A stretch of 64,000 bases of DNA, taken from Telmatactis stephensoni. Taxonomy: Eukaryota > Cnidaria > Anthozoa > Actiniaria > Isophelliidae. Position 1 is the stretch's first letter; each line of letters starts with the position of its first letter. Positions 12,760-21,249 of the stretch are shown piece by piece. The position numbers and the translations under genes are program-made. Where the stretch lies: NCBI GenBank assembly GCA_029948255.1, contig JALIZF010001911.1, forward strand, positions 682,001 through 746,000, in the 5' to 3' direction. The notes beneath the pieces were generated by a model, which had not been told where the DNA came from, ran no database searches, and saw only the letters and a program-made list of their open reading frames with translations.

Positions 12760-14050
12760 CTATATTTTTCACTCTAAACTCATTGCTATTGCAAAATACA
12801 TGAAAGAGATTACGTATATATTGTTTAAAAGTCGCGGTGAGCTGGAAACATGGTTCTTTTCAATCTAAACGCGACAGCTTGTATTGTTTAAAGTTGTGAC
12901 GATGCGTGGGGTTTGCTTACTGGTAATTTTAGATGATTTTAAGGTGTCTCGATCGAAATTCCAAGCGCATCGAGGCACTTCGATAAAACGCTTCCAAAAT
13001 CTTCCTTTCGTCTTCGATTGCTATAAACTTTTTTGCTTATTGTACGTCATTTATTGAGAATCACGAACACACTAAAAATATATGGAAATGATACGCGAAT
13101 GAGACACAAAATAGTAAAAAAGTTCTACACACCACTATTTTCATAAAATTGCAATTTACGCAAAATTCAGCGCTAAGATTTTAACCGCATTCACAGAATC
13201 ATGAAACGCTAACCTAATCTAGCTGGTGGATCAGTAGGAAAAAAATTGTAGGACAGGATTCTGAGATAATTACGATGTTTGAAATTGTACCTCTTGAACT
13301 GACTCGGAAGTTTGCGGCGTTATCCAGTTTAGCTTTAACGCCGCCACAATACACGGACAGAATGATCAATCTTTCTTCTAACTACCTGCCAAGTGAAATT
13401 GTCTTTGGTTAGACAGAAGAAAAGTTGTAATCGGCCGTATAAGTGAAGGTTTATACTCCAAAATATCCTCAAATTGCAAAATGCACGTTTTTCGAAATTA
13501 CAGAAAATTTAACCGTGCAATTCGAGCGAAACCTCTCAATAAAGAAGTTCCGTCTTTAATACAAGTTCTTACCTGCATTTTGGGTGTTAGACTTATTTCA
13601 TTGCTGCAAAATAAAATTTTAAAGTAAGGCACCTTCACGTCGCTGCCGCTCGAATCGTTTGTTGTTATCGGATTGCCACTATGCAAATTGGCTAGCCTCT
13701 AAGGAATTCACACTTTTGACAGGGGGCGCCAACATGTATACTTTGTTCATTTATACACCGCAACTTCATTCATTCTGGTCAAAAAAAAAACAACAACAAC
13801 AACAAAAAAAACAAATATCTCCGAATATGACGAAAGTTCTCTTTTCATTTTTCTTTGAAAAAAAGAATGAAAATAAAAGCTGAAGTTGCGGTGTATACCT
13901 TAATCTTATACCTAGTCCAGTCCCAGACTCTCTTTCTTGCCGCTCCAGGACTCGCGGAGAAAGAGAGTCCAGTATAACTTGCATGCGCATGTGCAAAATG
14001 AGCCAATCAATTGATTAATTAGTATTTTGCGAGCTTGCAATATGCAAATG
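12760..14050. other. Non-coding region with a small inverted repeat
   Basis: No gene is recognised. TATACACCGCAACTTCA at 13755-13771 recurs inverted at 13881-13897, flanking A-rich CAA repeats. This is probably a small MITE or hairpin. Confidence 0.4.
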
Positions 14051-14260
14051 TCAGTGTTTGGTAGCAGTGGTAGTGATGCGTATCGAAAAATTCACAAATA
14101 CGTCTTTCACAACTGTCCATCCGTACATGGCCTGTAACTGCTCAAACTTTGGTAAAAGATTATAGTTGGTTCTTCCAAGTGCATAGCTCACTGAATCAAC
14201 AAATGGCTTCCCGAAATGAGACTGATATCGTGTATACAAAACACTTTCTTCTTCAGCCAT
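14051..14260 (-). pseudogene. Possible N-terminal exon or fragment of a RecQ-like helicase
   Basis: A 69-codon frame opens with an ATG at 14260. Its segment around LLPKFEQLQAMYG followed by VVKDVFVNFS resembles the stretch just before the Walker A loop in RecQ-type helicases (a Q-rich motif, then DVFVSLPTG in the family). The Walker A loop itself is absent and the frame stops soon after. It could be a first exon, a pseudogene fragment or coincidence. It lies 45 bp outside the left terminal repeat of the 5.6-kb element, so it would belong to the flank. Confidence 0.25.
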
Positions 14261-14304
14261 CTTGAATCATTAGATGACTTTAGGATTTGTAACCACGCGA
14301 TCAC

Positions 14305-15200
14305 CACGCGCCAGGCGATCGGCTTGCAGGATCGAAAACTCCATTGCGCAGCAACCAAACAAATATTTCGGAGCAGAAAAATAAAAGAAATTCTTTTCGG
14401 TGCGTCTGAGTAAAGTGCGACCGAGGAACAAACGTAATACTGAGAAAACTCCGTTGCGCAGCAACCGAACAACGTTTTCGGAATTTCAAACAAAAGAACG
14501 AATTGGTAGTGCCACGCTTAAGGGTCTATTGTGTTCGATTCAACCACTTGCAAAAACAATATGGTTGACTATCATGCTGAAAGAAATTTTTGGTTTGATT
14601 TGAAAAATTTGGAATGTTATAAAATCTTCAAAATACCAAAGAACGATACATTTTTAAAATACTTGAGAAATAAAGACACCACCGAATGCACGTCTTTGAA
14701 ACACGGTGTTTTGAAAGAAACATAATTACCGAACAAAATGCCCGCGAGGGATGTGTGTGTCTTTGAAACACAGTGTTTTGATTAACATAATTACCGAACA
14801 AAATGACGGCGAGGGATGTGTGTGCCTTTGACACACAGTGTTTTGAAAGAAACATAAATCCAGAACAAAATTCCCGCGAGGGATGTGTGTGCCTTTGACA
14901 CACAGTGTTTTGATTAACATAATTACCGAACAAAATGACGGCGAGGGATGTGTGTGCCTTTGACACACAGTGTTTTGAAAGAAACATAAATCCAGAACAA
15001 AATTCCCGCGAGGGGTGTGTGTGCCTTTGAAACACAGTGTTTTTGAAAGAAACATAAATACCGAACAAAATGCACAGCGAGGGCTGTGTGTGTGTCTTTG
15101 AAACACAGTGTTTTGAAAGAAAACCTATAAATACCGAACAAAATACACACTCATAGTACCCACAAACCCACGAAGAGTCGTCATCCCCCCCCCCCCCCCC
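14305..15200. repeat. Left terminal inverted repeat
   Basis: This matches the reverse complement of 19037-19884 nearly base for base, from CACGCGCCAGG at the outer edge to a C-run (15185-15200) at the inner edge. One gap is evident: about 45-60 bp around 14622-14680 has no counterpart on the right. The inner half holds seven ~66-bp subterminal repeats. Open frames in all three minus-strand phases come from that array and are not genes. Confidence 0.9.
14690..15120. repeat. Subterminal ~66-bp tandem repeats, left arm
   Basis: There are seven units marked by CTTTGAAACACAGTGTTTTG or variants with GACACAC, each followed by AACATAA..CCGAACAAAAT and GGCGAGGGATGTGTGTG. The centre is a short palindrome (CACAGTG type). 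The mirrored array sits at 19104-19545. Such arrays at element ends are candidates for transposase or replication-protein binding; this is inference. Confidence 0.85.
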
Positions 15201-15264
15201 AACCCTTCCGGAAAGAGTAATTCACCCTATACTATCATGGATTTGGATGATTTTATTTTCTATC

Positions 15265-15269
15265 AAAAA
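15265..15269 (-). terminator. RNA polymerase III terminator for tRNA-Tyr
   Basis: A run of five T on the minus strand starts 9 bases after the tRNA 3' end, the usual pol III stop signal. Confidence 0.65.
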
Positions 15270-15277
15270 TATAGTTG

Positions 15278-15362
15278 TCTCACGAGTCGGGATTGAACCG
15301 ACGACCAACAGATAACTGTTTCACACTACAGTCTGCTGCTCTACCAACTGAGCTACCGTGAG
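15278..15362 (-). tRNA. tRNA-Tyr (anticodon GTA) with 12-nt intron
   Basis: The 85-nt gene folds fully. The acceptor stem CTCACGG pairs with TCGTGAG (one G-T), discriminator A. The D-arm is GCTC/GAGC, the anticodon stem GCAGA/TCTGT, and the T-arm GTCGG/CCGAC around TTCAATC. The anticodon loop reads CTGTAG, then a 12-nt intron (TGTGAAACAGTT), then A, the place where nuclear tRNA-Tyr introns sit. Internal A box (TAGCTCAGTTGG) and B box (GGTTCAATCCC) are present, and a T5 terminator follows. It lies in a ~215-bp segment found in the left arm of the mobile element and missing from the right arm. Confidence 0.85.
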
Positions 15363-15560
15363 TCTATATTTTACTCTTCCATAAAACCTAATTTAAGTAG
15401 GATCAACTAGTCAGTAATTATGCACATCATTTATTTTCAGTTTGTACAAAGAAACATGCTGACAGCTTGTGTTCATTTGTCAGTCATTGATACATGTATT
15501 TTTCAATCAAGTCTCTTAATTTTTGTAAATTACAATCACGCCAGTTTACAATTTTGCTCT

Positions 15561-16526
15561 TCAGTTTTCACCAGGGAGGTGGTACAACTTAGTAATTTTC
15601 CCAATTGGGATAGAAAAGGAGAGTAGTCGAGTTCGTGGCCATGTCTCTTCTTCTATTTCTTCGGTCTCTTGTTGCGGTACAATGAGCTTCAAACTGCCTG
15701 ATCTTAATGACATCCGGTGAATCGAATCGCAGTCATTACAACAGTAAAACAGTTTCTTTGTGTTTTGTGAATTAGCATGGAACATGCTTGTACAAATCTC
15801 GCATCGAACCACACCGTTTAGTGAACTAGAGTAGTGGCCTTCATGCCAGTGGCAAGTTGGGCATCGCACTATAGATATCTTAGAAAACTGTCTGGGTTCT
15901 AGACAAACATGGCACTCTACTTGTTCCTGTTCATCATGATCTGATTCCTCGTCCATACTCTCTTCTTCTTCATCATCATCTTCATCCTCTCTTACATCCC
16001 CTCCATCACCATCATCATCATCATCATCATCATTGCTATTCTCCCCCTGCTCTTCGTCGTTTTCGTGGTCATCAGTTGACTGACTTTCAGCCTCGCTGTC
16101 GTCTGTGTCTTCAGGTTGCGTAGCAACAAGATCTACTAACAGTTTTTGATTGTTGATGAGATGTTTGTTGATGCCGAGTTCGGCCAATCCATTGGTAAAC
16201 GTTTTCAAACCTCTAGGCGTTCGGACATCTGGGTTGTAAGGCAATAAAGCATACTCGATCAACTCTATGATGTTGGTTAATGGTATTCTTCGCTGACGAT
16301 GAGTCATTTCTCCATGTGAATTCCAATACAATATATCTTTAGAAGCAGCCATGCTGTGAAGTAAATTTAGAGCCTTCTCTCTGGGTATGCTCTTGGGAAG
16401 CTGCTGTGCCATCTGATCGATGTCTCTGTCCAAAGGTTCCTCCTCCTCCTTACTAGAGGTGGTACTTTCGGAGTCTGATACATCTTCCTCAGAATCTTCA
16501 ACCCACTTTCTCTTCATGATGATCAA
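15561..16526 (-). CDS. Acidic zinc-binding protein of the 5.6-kb element
   Basis: The 321-codon protein has no function I can name. Residues ~45-130 form a compact region (from REKALNLLHSM to the LINKHLINNQ area; core VRTPRGLKTFTNGLAELGIN). It resembles a conserved domain I associate with hypothetical proteins of Polinton-like elements in cnidarians; that is a memory-based impression. Residues ~140-210 are an acidic low-complexity stretch of Asp/Glu. Residues ~215-280 contain paired cysteines and histidines (CHVC, CPTC, CEIC, CCNDC plus His), consistent with a RING-like or double zinc-ribbon fold. The last ~15 residues (TKLYHLPGEN) match the C-terminus of the ATPase on the opposite side. It lies 51 bp after the 108-aa gene and is probably co-expressed with it. 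Confidence 0.75.
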   Translation of the reverse strand: MIIMKRKWVEDSEEDVSDSESTTSSKEEEEPLDRDIDQMAQQLPKSIPREKALNLLHSMAASKDILYWNSHGEMTHRQRRIPLTNIIELIEYALLPYNPDVRTPRGLKTFTNGLAELGINKHLINNQKLLVDLVATQPEDTDDSEAESQSTDDHENDEEQGENSNDDDDDDDGDGGDVREDEDDDEEEESMDEESDHDEQEQVECHVCLEPRQFSKISIVRCPTCHWHEGHYSSSLNGVVRCEICTSMFHANSQNTKKLFYCCNDCDSIHRMSLRSGSLKLIVPQQETEEIEEETWPRTRLLSFSIPIGKITKLYHLPGEN

Positions 16527-16577
16527 TGCTATCTTGGCTCTGGTATGAAATGACCGTTTTATGCTTTACACGAATAT

Positions 16578-16904
16578 TTATAGCAGAAACAAACTCAAGG
16601 CGCTCATTAGAGGGGGTAAGACATCTTCCACTAAACCTGCCCCCTTTTGAGCCAAGAGTATTTTCTTAGTTTTGAACGGCACTGATGAGGCAGCTAAAGC
16701 TCTAATATCATCTACATGAGGTCTCAGTCTTTCTTTTTGAGAATTAGAAATCGGCATGACTCCTTTCAATAGATTATAGCAGACCTCGCACAATACAAGC
16801 ACTTGTTCGGGAGTGGCAGTTGTGAGCAAAACTTTCCTCTGAGGTTCAGGACAATGGACTAGTAGGTGTAAATAGCCAAAATTATCACGAAGTAAGACAG
16901 ACAT
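16578..16904 (-). CDS. Small basic protein with hydrophobic C-terminus (108 aa)
   Basis: This is the first gene of the leftward pair, starting at an ATG at 16904 next to the repeat spacer. The centre reads TPEQVLVLCEVCYNLLKG, then a Lys/Arg-rich stretch (SNSQKERLRPH..FKTKKILLAQKGAG), and it ends in a ~20-residue hydrophobic segment (VLPPLMSALSLFLL). A basic patch followed by a Gly-containing turn and a hydrophobic tail resembles small hypothetical proteins of Polinton/adintovirus-like elements, where core or membrane-active roles have been suggested. I cannot assign a function. It could be a virion-core-like or membrane-associated factor. Confidence 0.65.
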   Translation of the reverse strand: MSVLLRDNFGYLHLLVHCPEPQRKVLLTTATPEQVLVLCEVCYNLLKGVMPISNSQKERLRPHVDDIRALAASSVPFKTKKILLAQKGAGLVEDVLPPLMSALSLFLL

Positions 16905-16984
16905 GTTTACTCCACAAAAGATGAATTCAAATATACCCTCCCAGAAACAGACTTATGTACTTATGACCAAGCAGGTACTAAAAC

Positions 16985-17226
16985 CTTGGTAGCCGATAGC
17001 CTGATAGCCTGATAGCCTGATAGCCAATAGCCGATAGCCTGATAGCCTGATAGCCGATAGCCGATAGCCTGATAGCCTGATAGCCGATAGCCGATAGCCT
17101 GATAGCCATAGCGATAGCCTGATAGCCTGATAGCCTGATAGCCGATAGCCTGATAGCCTGATAGCCTGATAGCCAATAGCCGATAGCCTGATAGCCTGAT
17201 AGCCTGATAGCCAATAGCTTGATAGT
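16985..17226. promoter_or_regulatory. TGATAGCC/GATAGCC iteron spacer between divergent genes
   Basis: About 30 direct copies of an 8-bp (TGATAGCC) or 7-bp (GATAGCC) unit fill the gap between the leftward 108-aa gene (start 16904) and the rightward ATPase (start 17296). Repeats in a divergent intergenic spacer could serve as promoter elements or as a replication origin (iterons). Frames reading YQAIRLSG on the minus strand are by-products of the repeat. Confidence 0.7.
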
Positions 17227-17295
17227 GATTTAATCAAGCTACCTGTTAAATAGCCCTGCAGCTTCTTTCTTACATCATTTCCAAGTAGATTCGAG

Positions 17296-18879
17296 ATGGC
17301 TCGGACGTGTCCTTTGTGTCAGAAATCGGTTCAGAATTTATCATCTCATTTAAGTAGAGTTCACAAAATGAATGGTCCAGAACGCACCTATTGGTTTCAG
17401 AAGGGGAAAATACTTAGAGATGATAGTCAGCTTTTCCAAATTACTACCCCTCAGATAGGAAATGGTCAAGCAGATCACTGTACCAGATTTCAACTGTTGC
17501 ATCCATTTACTGCTTTAGTAGCAGGAATGACAGGATCCGGTAAAACAGTCTGGGTTCAGAATTTGCTTGCACATGCTACACACGTAATTAGTCCTCCACC
17601 ACAGCGCATCGTTTGGAGCTACTCACAATGGCAACTTGCTTACGACCACATGCTAGCAATGATACCTGGAATCGAGTTCGTCAAAGGTATACCCCATGAC
17701 ATTGATGAGGATGGCTTCTTTGACCCTAGGATCAATAATGTTATTGTGATTGATGATCAAATGACAGAGACGTCCAACGACAAGAGAATCATGAACTTAT
17801 TTACCAAAGGATCTCATCATCGAAACCTCAGTGTGATTTTTCTTACGCAGAATCTATATTTTCAAGGAAAAATCATGCGCACTCTGAGTCTGAACGCTGC
17901 ATACCTTATCTTATTTAAAAACCCAAGAGACAAACTACAAATCATGACGCTGGGAAAACAAATGTACCCTGGGAAAACAGAACAGTTTATTCAAAAGTAC
18001 GAGGCCGCTGTACAACGACCATATGGATATCTTTTCGTGGACCTAAAGCCCAATACACCGGAAGAATGTAGACTTCGAACTAATGTCCTTCCCAACGATC
18101 AAACTGCGAATCCGCCCACGACCATATCACAGATTGGTGGTCAATCGGAAGTCGCGCAATCTATTGCGAATTACTTCGAACGCCAAAGCTATCTACAACC
18201 ACCTTTATTAAAAACGTTGCAGAATTTAGAGGAGCAAATGACTAGTATTCTAAGGGATCCCAGTGTTCCTGCGGAGTTCAAAATCAAAGAATATTCACAA
18301 CTTTACAACCGATACCTCGATCTGCAGCAGCAGCTTCAACTGCATAGTGGTTCGCTCCCAGTCCACAAATCAAGAAGTGAAATGGTCCACACATCAGAAG
18401 CATCGCAATCGGCTAGTCCCAGTCCTCTCATCACTATGGCAACCCAAGAAAACATTCCTTCAACAAGTCTCACCAGCGACAGTGGCTTTGTAACGCCTAA
18501 ACCTAAAACACCTTCTTTTCTGGAGAGACTAACCTCTAAAATTAGAACTCCTACTTTTCAACTCGGTACCGCGAAGACTTCGTCTGAAGTTCCTCCTACT
18601 CCATTAAAAAACACTGCTAGTTTTGATCAACCCTCTCTTACCACCTCATTCAGCACACCCAGAACACAAAGTCTTCCACCCCCACCGGATTTCTTGTCCA
18701 CTCCACCAGCAAGTAAAGAAAAACCAGTAAAATGGATAAGTTATCAAGATGCCCATAAATACAAAGACAAAGTCCTAAAGCCTCCAAGACGTTTCAGAAA
18801 GATTGAGAGCCCATCGCCAAATCATTACCCAACTTGGGAAAAATTTACTAAGTTGTACCACCTCACTGGTGAAAACTGA
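17296..18879 (+). CDS. Polinton-type (A32/FtsK-HerA superfamily) DNA-packaging ATPase
   Basis: A 527-codon P-loop ATPase. In viruses and Polintons of this lineage it pumps genome DNA into the capsid. Residues 5-23 form a C2H2 zinc finger (CPLCQ..HLSRVH). The Walker A loop is GMTGSGKT (~residues 77-84). The Walker B strand is VIVIDDQM (~150-157), followed by HHRNLSVIFLTQN (sensor region, ~175-187), FKNPRDK and QMYPGK, then PYGYLFVDL. These blocks match the Polinton packaging ATPase type. Residues ~300-505 are a Ser/Pro/Thr-rich tail unusual for the core enzyme. The last ten residues (TKLYHLTGEN) match the acidic protein's C-terminus. The start ATG precedes the zinc finger directly. The frame is intact, with every catalytic motif present. 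Confidence 0.85.
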   Translation: MARTCPLCQKSVQNLSSHLSRVHKMNGPERTYWFQKGKILRDDSQLFQITTPQIGNGQADHCTRFQLLHPFTALVAGMTGSGKTVWVQNLLAHATHVISPPPQRIVWSYSQWQLAYDHMLAMIPGIEFVKGIPHDIDEDGFFDPRINNVIVIDDQMTETSNDKRIMNLFTKGSHHRNLSVIFLTQNLYFQGKIMRTLSLNAAYLILFKNPRDKLQIMTLGKQMYPGKTEQFIQKYEAAVQRPYGYLFVDLKPNTPEECRLRTNVLPNDQTANPPTTISQIGGQSEVAQSIANYFERQSYLQPPLLKTLQNLEEQMTSILRDPSVPAEFKIKEYSQLYNRYLDLQQQLQLHSGSLPVHKSRSEMVHTSEASQSASPSPLITMATQENIPSTSLTSDSGFVTPKPKTPSFLERLTSKIRTPTFQLGTAKTSSEVPPTPLKNTASFDQPSLTTSFSTPRTQSLPPPPDFLSTPPASKEKPVKWISYQDAHKYKDKVLKPPRRFRKIESPSPNHYPTWEKFTKLYHLTGEN

Positions 18880-19036
18880 GAGCAAAAAAAATTGTTAATT
18901 TACAAAAATTAAAGAGACTTTGAATGAAAAATACATGGTATTCACAATGAGCCTGACATAATGAACACAAGCTGTCCAGCCATGTTTTCCTTTGGTACAC
19001 ACTGGGGAAAAATAAAATGATGTGTTCATAATTACT
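18830..19036. repeat. Inner inverted homology, right side (pairs with 15411-15610)
   Basis: From the last ~45 coding bases of the ATPase to ATAATTACTG beside the G-run, the sequence is recognisably the inverted counterpart of 15411-15610, the 3' end of the acidic-protein gene. Shared blocks include AAGTTGTACCACCTC, GGTGAAAACTGA, AATTTACAAAAATTAA and ATGAACACAAGCTGT. It is more diverged than the outer repeats and has several indels. Confidence 0.85.
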
Positions 19037-19884
19037 GGGGGGGGGGGGGGGGGGGATGACGACTCTTCGTGGGTTTGTGGGTACTATGAGTGTGTATTTT
19101 GTTCGGTATTTATAGTTTTTCTTTCAAAACACTGTGTTTCAAAGACACACACACAGCCCTCGCTGTGCATTTTGTTCGGTATTTATGTTTCTTTCAAAAA
19201 CACTGTGTTTCAAAGGCACACACACCCCTCGCGGGAATTTTGTTCTGGATTTATGTTTCTTTCAAAACACTGTGTGTCAAAGGCACACACATCCCTCGCC
19301 GTCATTTTGTTCGGTAATTATGTTAATCAAAACACTGTGTTTCAAAGGCACACACATCCCTCGCGGGAATTTTGTTCTGGATTTATGTTTCTTTCAAAAC
19401 ACTGTGTGTCAAAGGCACACACATCCCTCGCCGTCATTTTGTTCGGTAATTATGTTAATCAAAACACTGTGTTTCAAAGACACACACATCCCTCGCGGGC
19501 ATTTTGTTCGGTAATTATGTTTCTTTCAAAACACCGTGTTTCAAAGACGTGCATTCGTGCATTCATTTTATAACGTTCCAAATTTTTCAAATCAAACCAA
19601 AAATTTCTTTCAACATGATAGTCAACCATATTGTTTTTGCAAGTGGTTGAATCGAACACAATAGACCCTTAAGCGTGGCACTACCAATTCGTTCTTTTGT
19701 TTGAAATTCCGAAAACGTTGTTCGGTTGCTGCGCAACGGAGTTTTCTCAGTATTACGTTTGTTCCTCGGTCGCACTTTACTCAGACGCACCGAAAAGAAT
19801 TTCTTTTATTTTTCTGCTCCGAAATATTTGTTTGGTTGCTGCGCAATGGAGTTTTCGATCCTGCAAGCCGATCGCCTGGCGCGT
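19037..19884. repeat. Right terminal inverted repeat
   Basis: This is the mirror of 14305-15200. It starts at a G-run (19037-19055) and ends at ..CGATCGCCTGGCGCGTG. The right flank then has TGCACCTCC repeats (19977-20010). No target duplication with the left flank was found. Confidence 0.9.
19104..19545. repeat. Subterminal ~66-bp tandem repeats, right arm
   Basis: There are seven units keyed on AAAACACTGTGT and CCCTCGC, the inverted equivalent of the left array. Confidence 0.85.
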
Positions 19885-21164
19885 GACTCCCTGGACGCTG
19901 TTGTGTGACTCCCCTTGCAGCACTGTCGCGTGACATCCTCTCTATCGGGGCGTGACGCACCCACCGTGCTGCACCACCTTGCACCTCCTGCACCTCCTGC
20001 ACCTCCTGTATCGGGCGCAGAACCGCTATTTGTATACTACTTTCATTGATTGTTGAATAATTAGCCATGTTTACTGGAATTTCGCGCAAAATTCTTGCAT
20101 TTCATTCTGAAAATTTTACATCTTTGACAGCGCCCCCCAGCAAAATTATTTAATAATACGCTTTTTCCATGCCTCGTTCTTGTAAACCAGAGCTTTCTTG
20201 CTGGAAACTCCTGGTCCCTCCATGTGATTTCAAGCATTGTTTACTATACAAGACAAAGACAAAGTCGTGTCTAAAGGTTTGAAGGTTTTCGATTTGTAAT
20301 AGACAAATCTTTGTTTGCACGTCACGGCATAGGTGCCCAAAATTTGAATTAAAATTTTATTTCTCGTCCAATCGATTTTATTCTAAAATATGGTTTAGAA
20401 AACTGTGTTTGGAGATAATTTTTGAGCCGAAAGTGAAATAATTTGATGCACAAGATGTTTTATTCGGCAAGAGTTGTTATGTCACATAACACGAAGTGTA
20501 GCGTATTGCTCCACAGGACACCAACATTTTCAGACCGTTTTAGAACCGTGAATAATATAAAAGTATTTTCATATAAAATATGAATGTAAAGTCTTTAACC
20601 ATAGGGAATTTTCTTTATTTGATGTAATCAGGTACAGCTTTAATTGATTCTTGTGAGACTTTGGAAAGACTTGGCTACTCGCCATCATTGACATTGAAAT
20701 ACTAAAAATACCAAACGTCGTCTTGTTTTTGACCTCGTAAAATTCAAGATTATCTTGAAGTGTGGTTTATTGTTGATTTGGTTAAGGCAATTTCTGAACA
20801 GAACTTACATGTTTGATCGAAATTTTGTTTTCCAGCCGTGTTTACAATGTACATTCACTAGTTATGCGAAGGCAGGTTGAACATGATTTAGATTTCTCAA
20901 TGGTTTTGTTACATTTTATATAGTACTTCAGTTCATTTTCATTTTGCTTATGTCGAAATTTAAATAAACTTACCAAGTGCACTAGGACAAAGTCGGTGTG
21001 TCTGTGTATGCACTAGTCGAAGTAAACCCCTACCCCCATCCCCAACCAGGGACAGGCCTTGAAATGCGTCTATACCTATATTTGGATTTGAGGCCAGTAA
21101 CCACATGGCCTCATAGAGGTCTATTTTTTTCCTCTGTTCGTCGCCAGAAGAATATATACCATGC
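19885..21164. other. Non-coding flank
   Basis: A short GCACCTCCT tandem stretch lies at 19978-20010; otherwise AT-rich DNA with no recognised exon. Confidence 0.45.
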
Positions 21165-21245
21165 ATGATAATAGAAAGGTCATTGGAGCCTCTCTTAAAA
21201 GGGGCTCCCAGGGCACGAGTGAACGCACGTGTGCGTCTAGTTTGA
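21165..21245 (+). repeat. Dispersed ~240-bp repeat, internally deleted copy
   Basis: It starts CATGCATGATAATAGAAAG and jumps directly to GTCATTGGAGCCTCTC, skipping the ~150-bp middle found at 35265-35515. It ends at GTGCGTCTAGTTT. Confidence 0.7.
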
Positions 21246-21249
21246 TTTT

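Larger units (their letters stand above)
7916..12760 (-). mobile_element. LINE-A: broken non-LTR retrotransposon
   Basis: Read on the minus strand, the order is an ORF1-like start (12738), an apurinic-type endonuclease (12451-11533), about 2.1 kb of unrelated DNA, then the reverse transcriptase (about 9440-8067). After a frameshift near 8050, thumb-region coding continues to about 7916, where a dispersed repeat begins. Domain order and motifs fit the Jockey/CR1/L2 super-group; the exact clade cannot be fixed by eye. It has at least two frameshifts and the large interruption, so it is dead. Confidence 0.8.
14305..19884. mobile_element. 5.6-kb TIR-bounded Polinton-derived element
   Basis: Long terminal inverted repeats (14305-15200 and 19037-19884) enclose three genes. 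Two run leftward (acidic zinc protein, 108-aa protein) and one rightward (packaging ATPase). The leftward and rightward genes diverge from a TGATAGCC-repeat spacer. The ATPase is of the type found in Polinton/Maverick and adintovirus-like elements. I searched by eye for protein-primed DNA polymerase, retroviral-type integrase, major and minor capsid, and protease, and see none in the 5.6 kb. The repeat edges share CACGCGCCAGGCGATCGG as the outermost match; no flanking target duplication was found. The coding frames are intact, which argues for recent activity or maintenance. Confidence 0.8.

Noticed and set aside
13766..13996. Frames across CAA/GTT-rich DNA near 13.8 kb
   Set aside because: Low-complexity A/C run inside a small inverted repeat; no protein features.
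14628..15150. Overlapping open frames with HTHPS/CVSKAHT repeats in both terminal inverted repeats
   Set aside because: Units are ~66 bp, a multiple of three, so several frames stay open at once. They mirror each other in both arms and have no domain; treated as repeat artefacts.
16953..17237. Frames rich in YQAIRLSG on the minus strand
   Set aside because: Translation of the TGATAGCC iterons.
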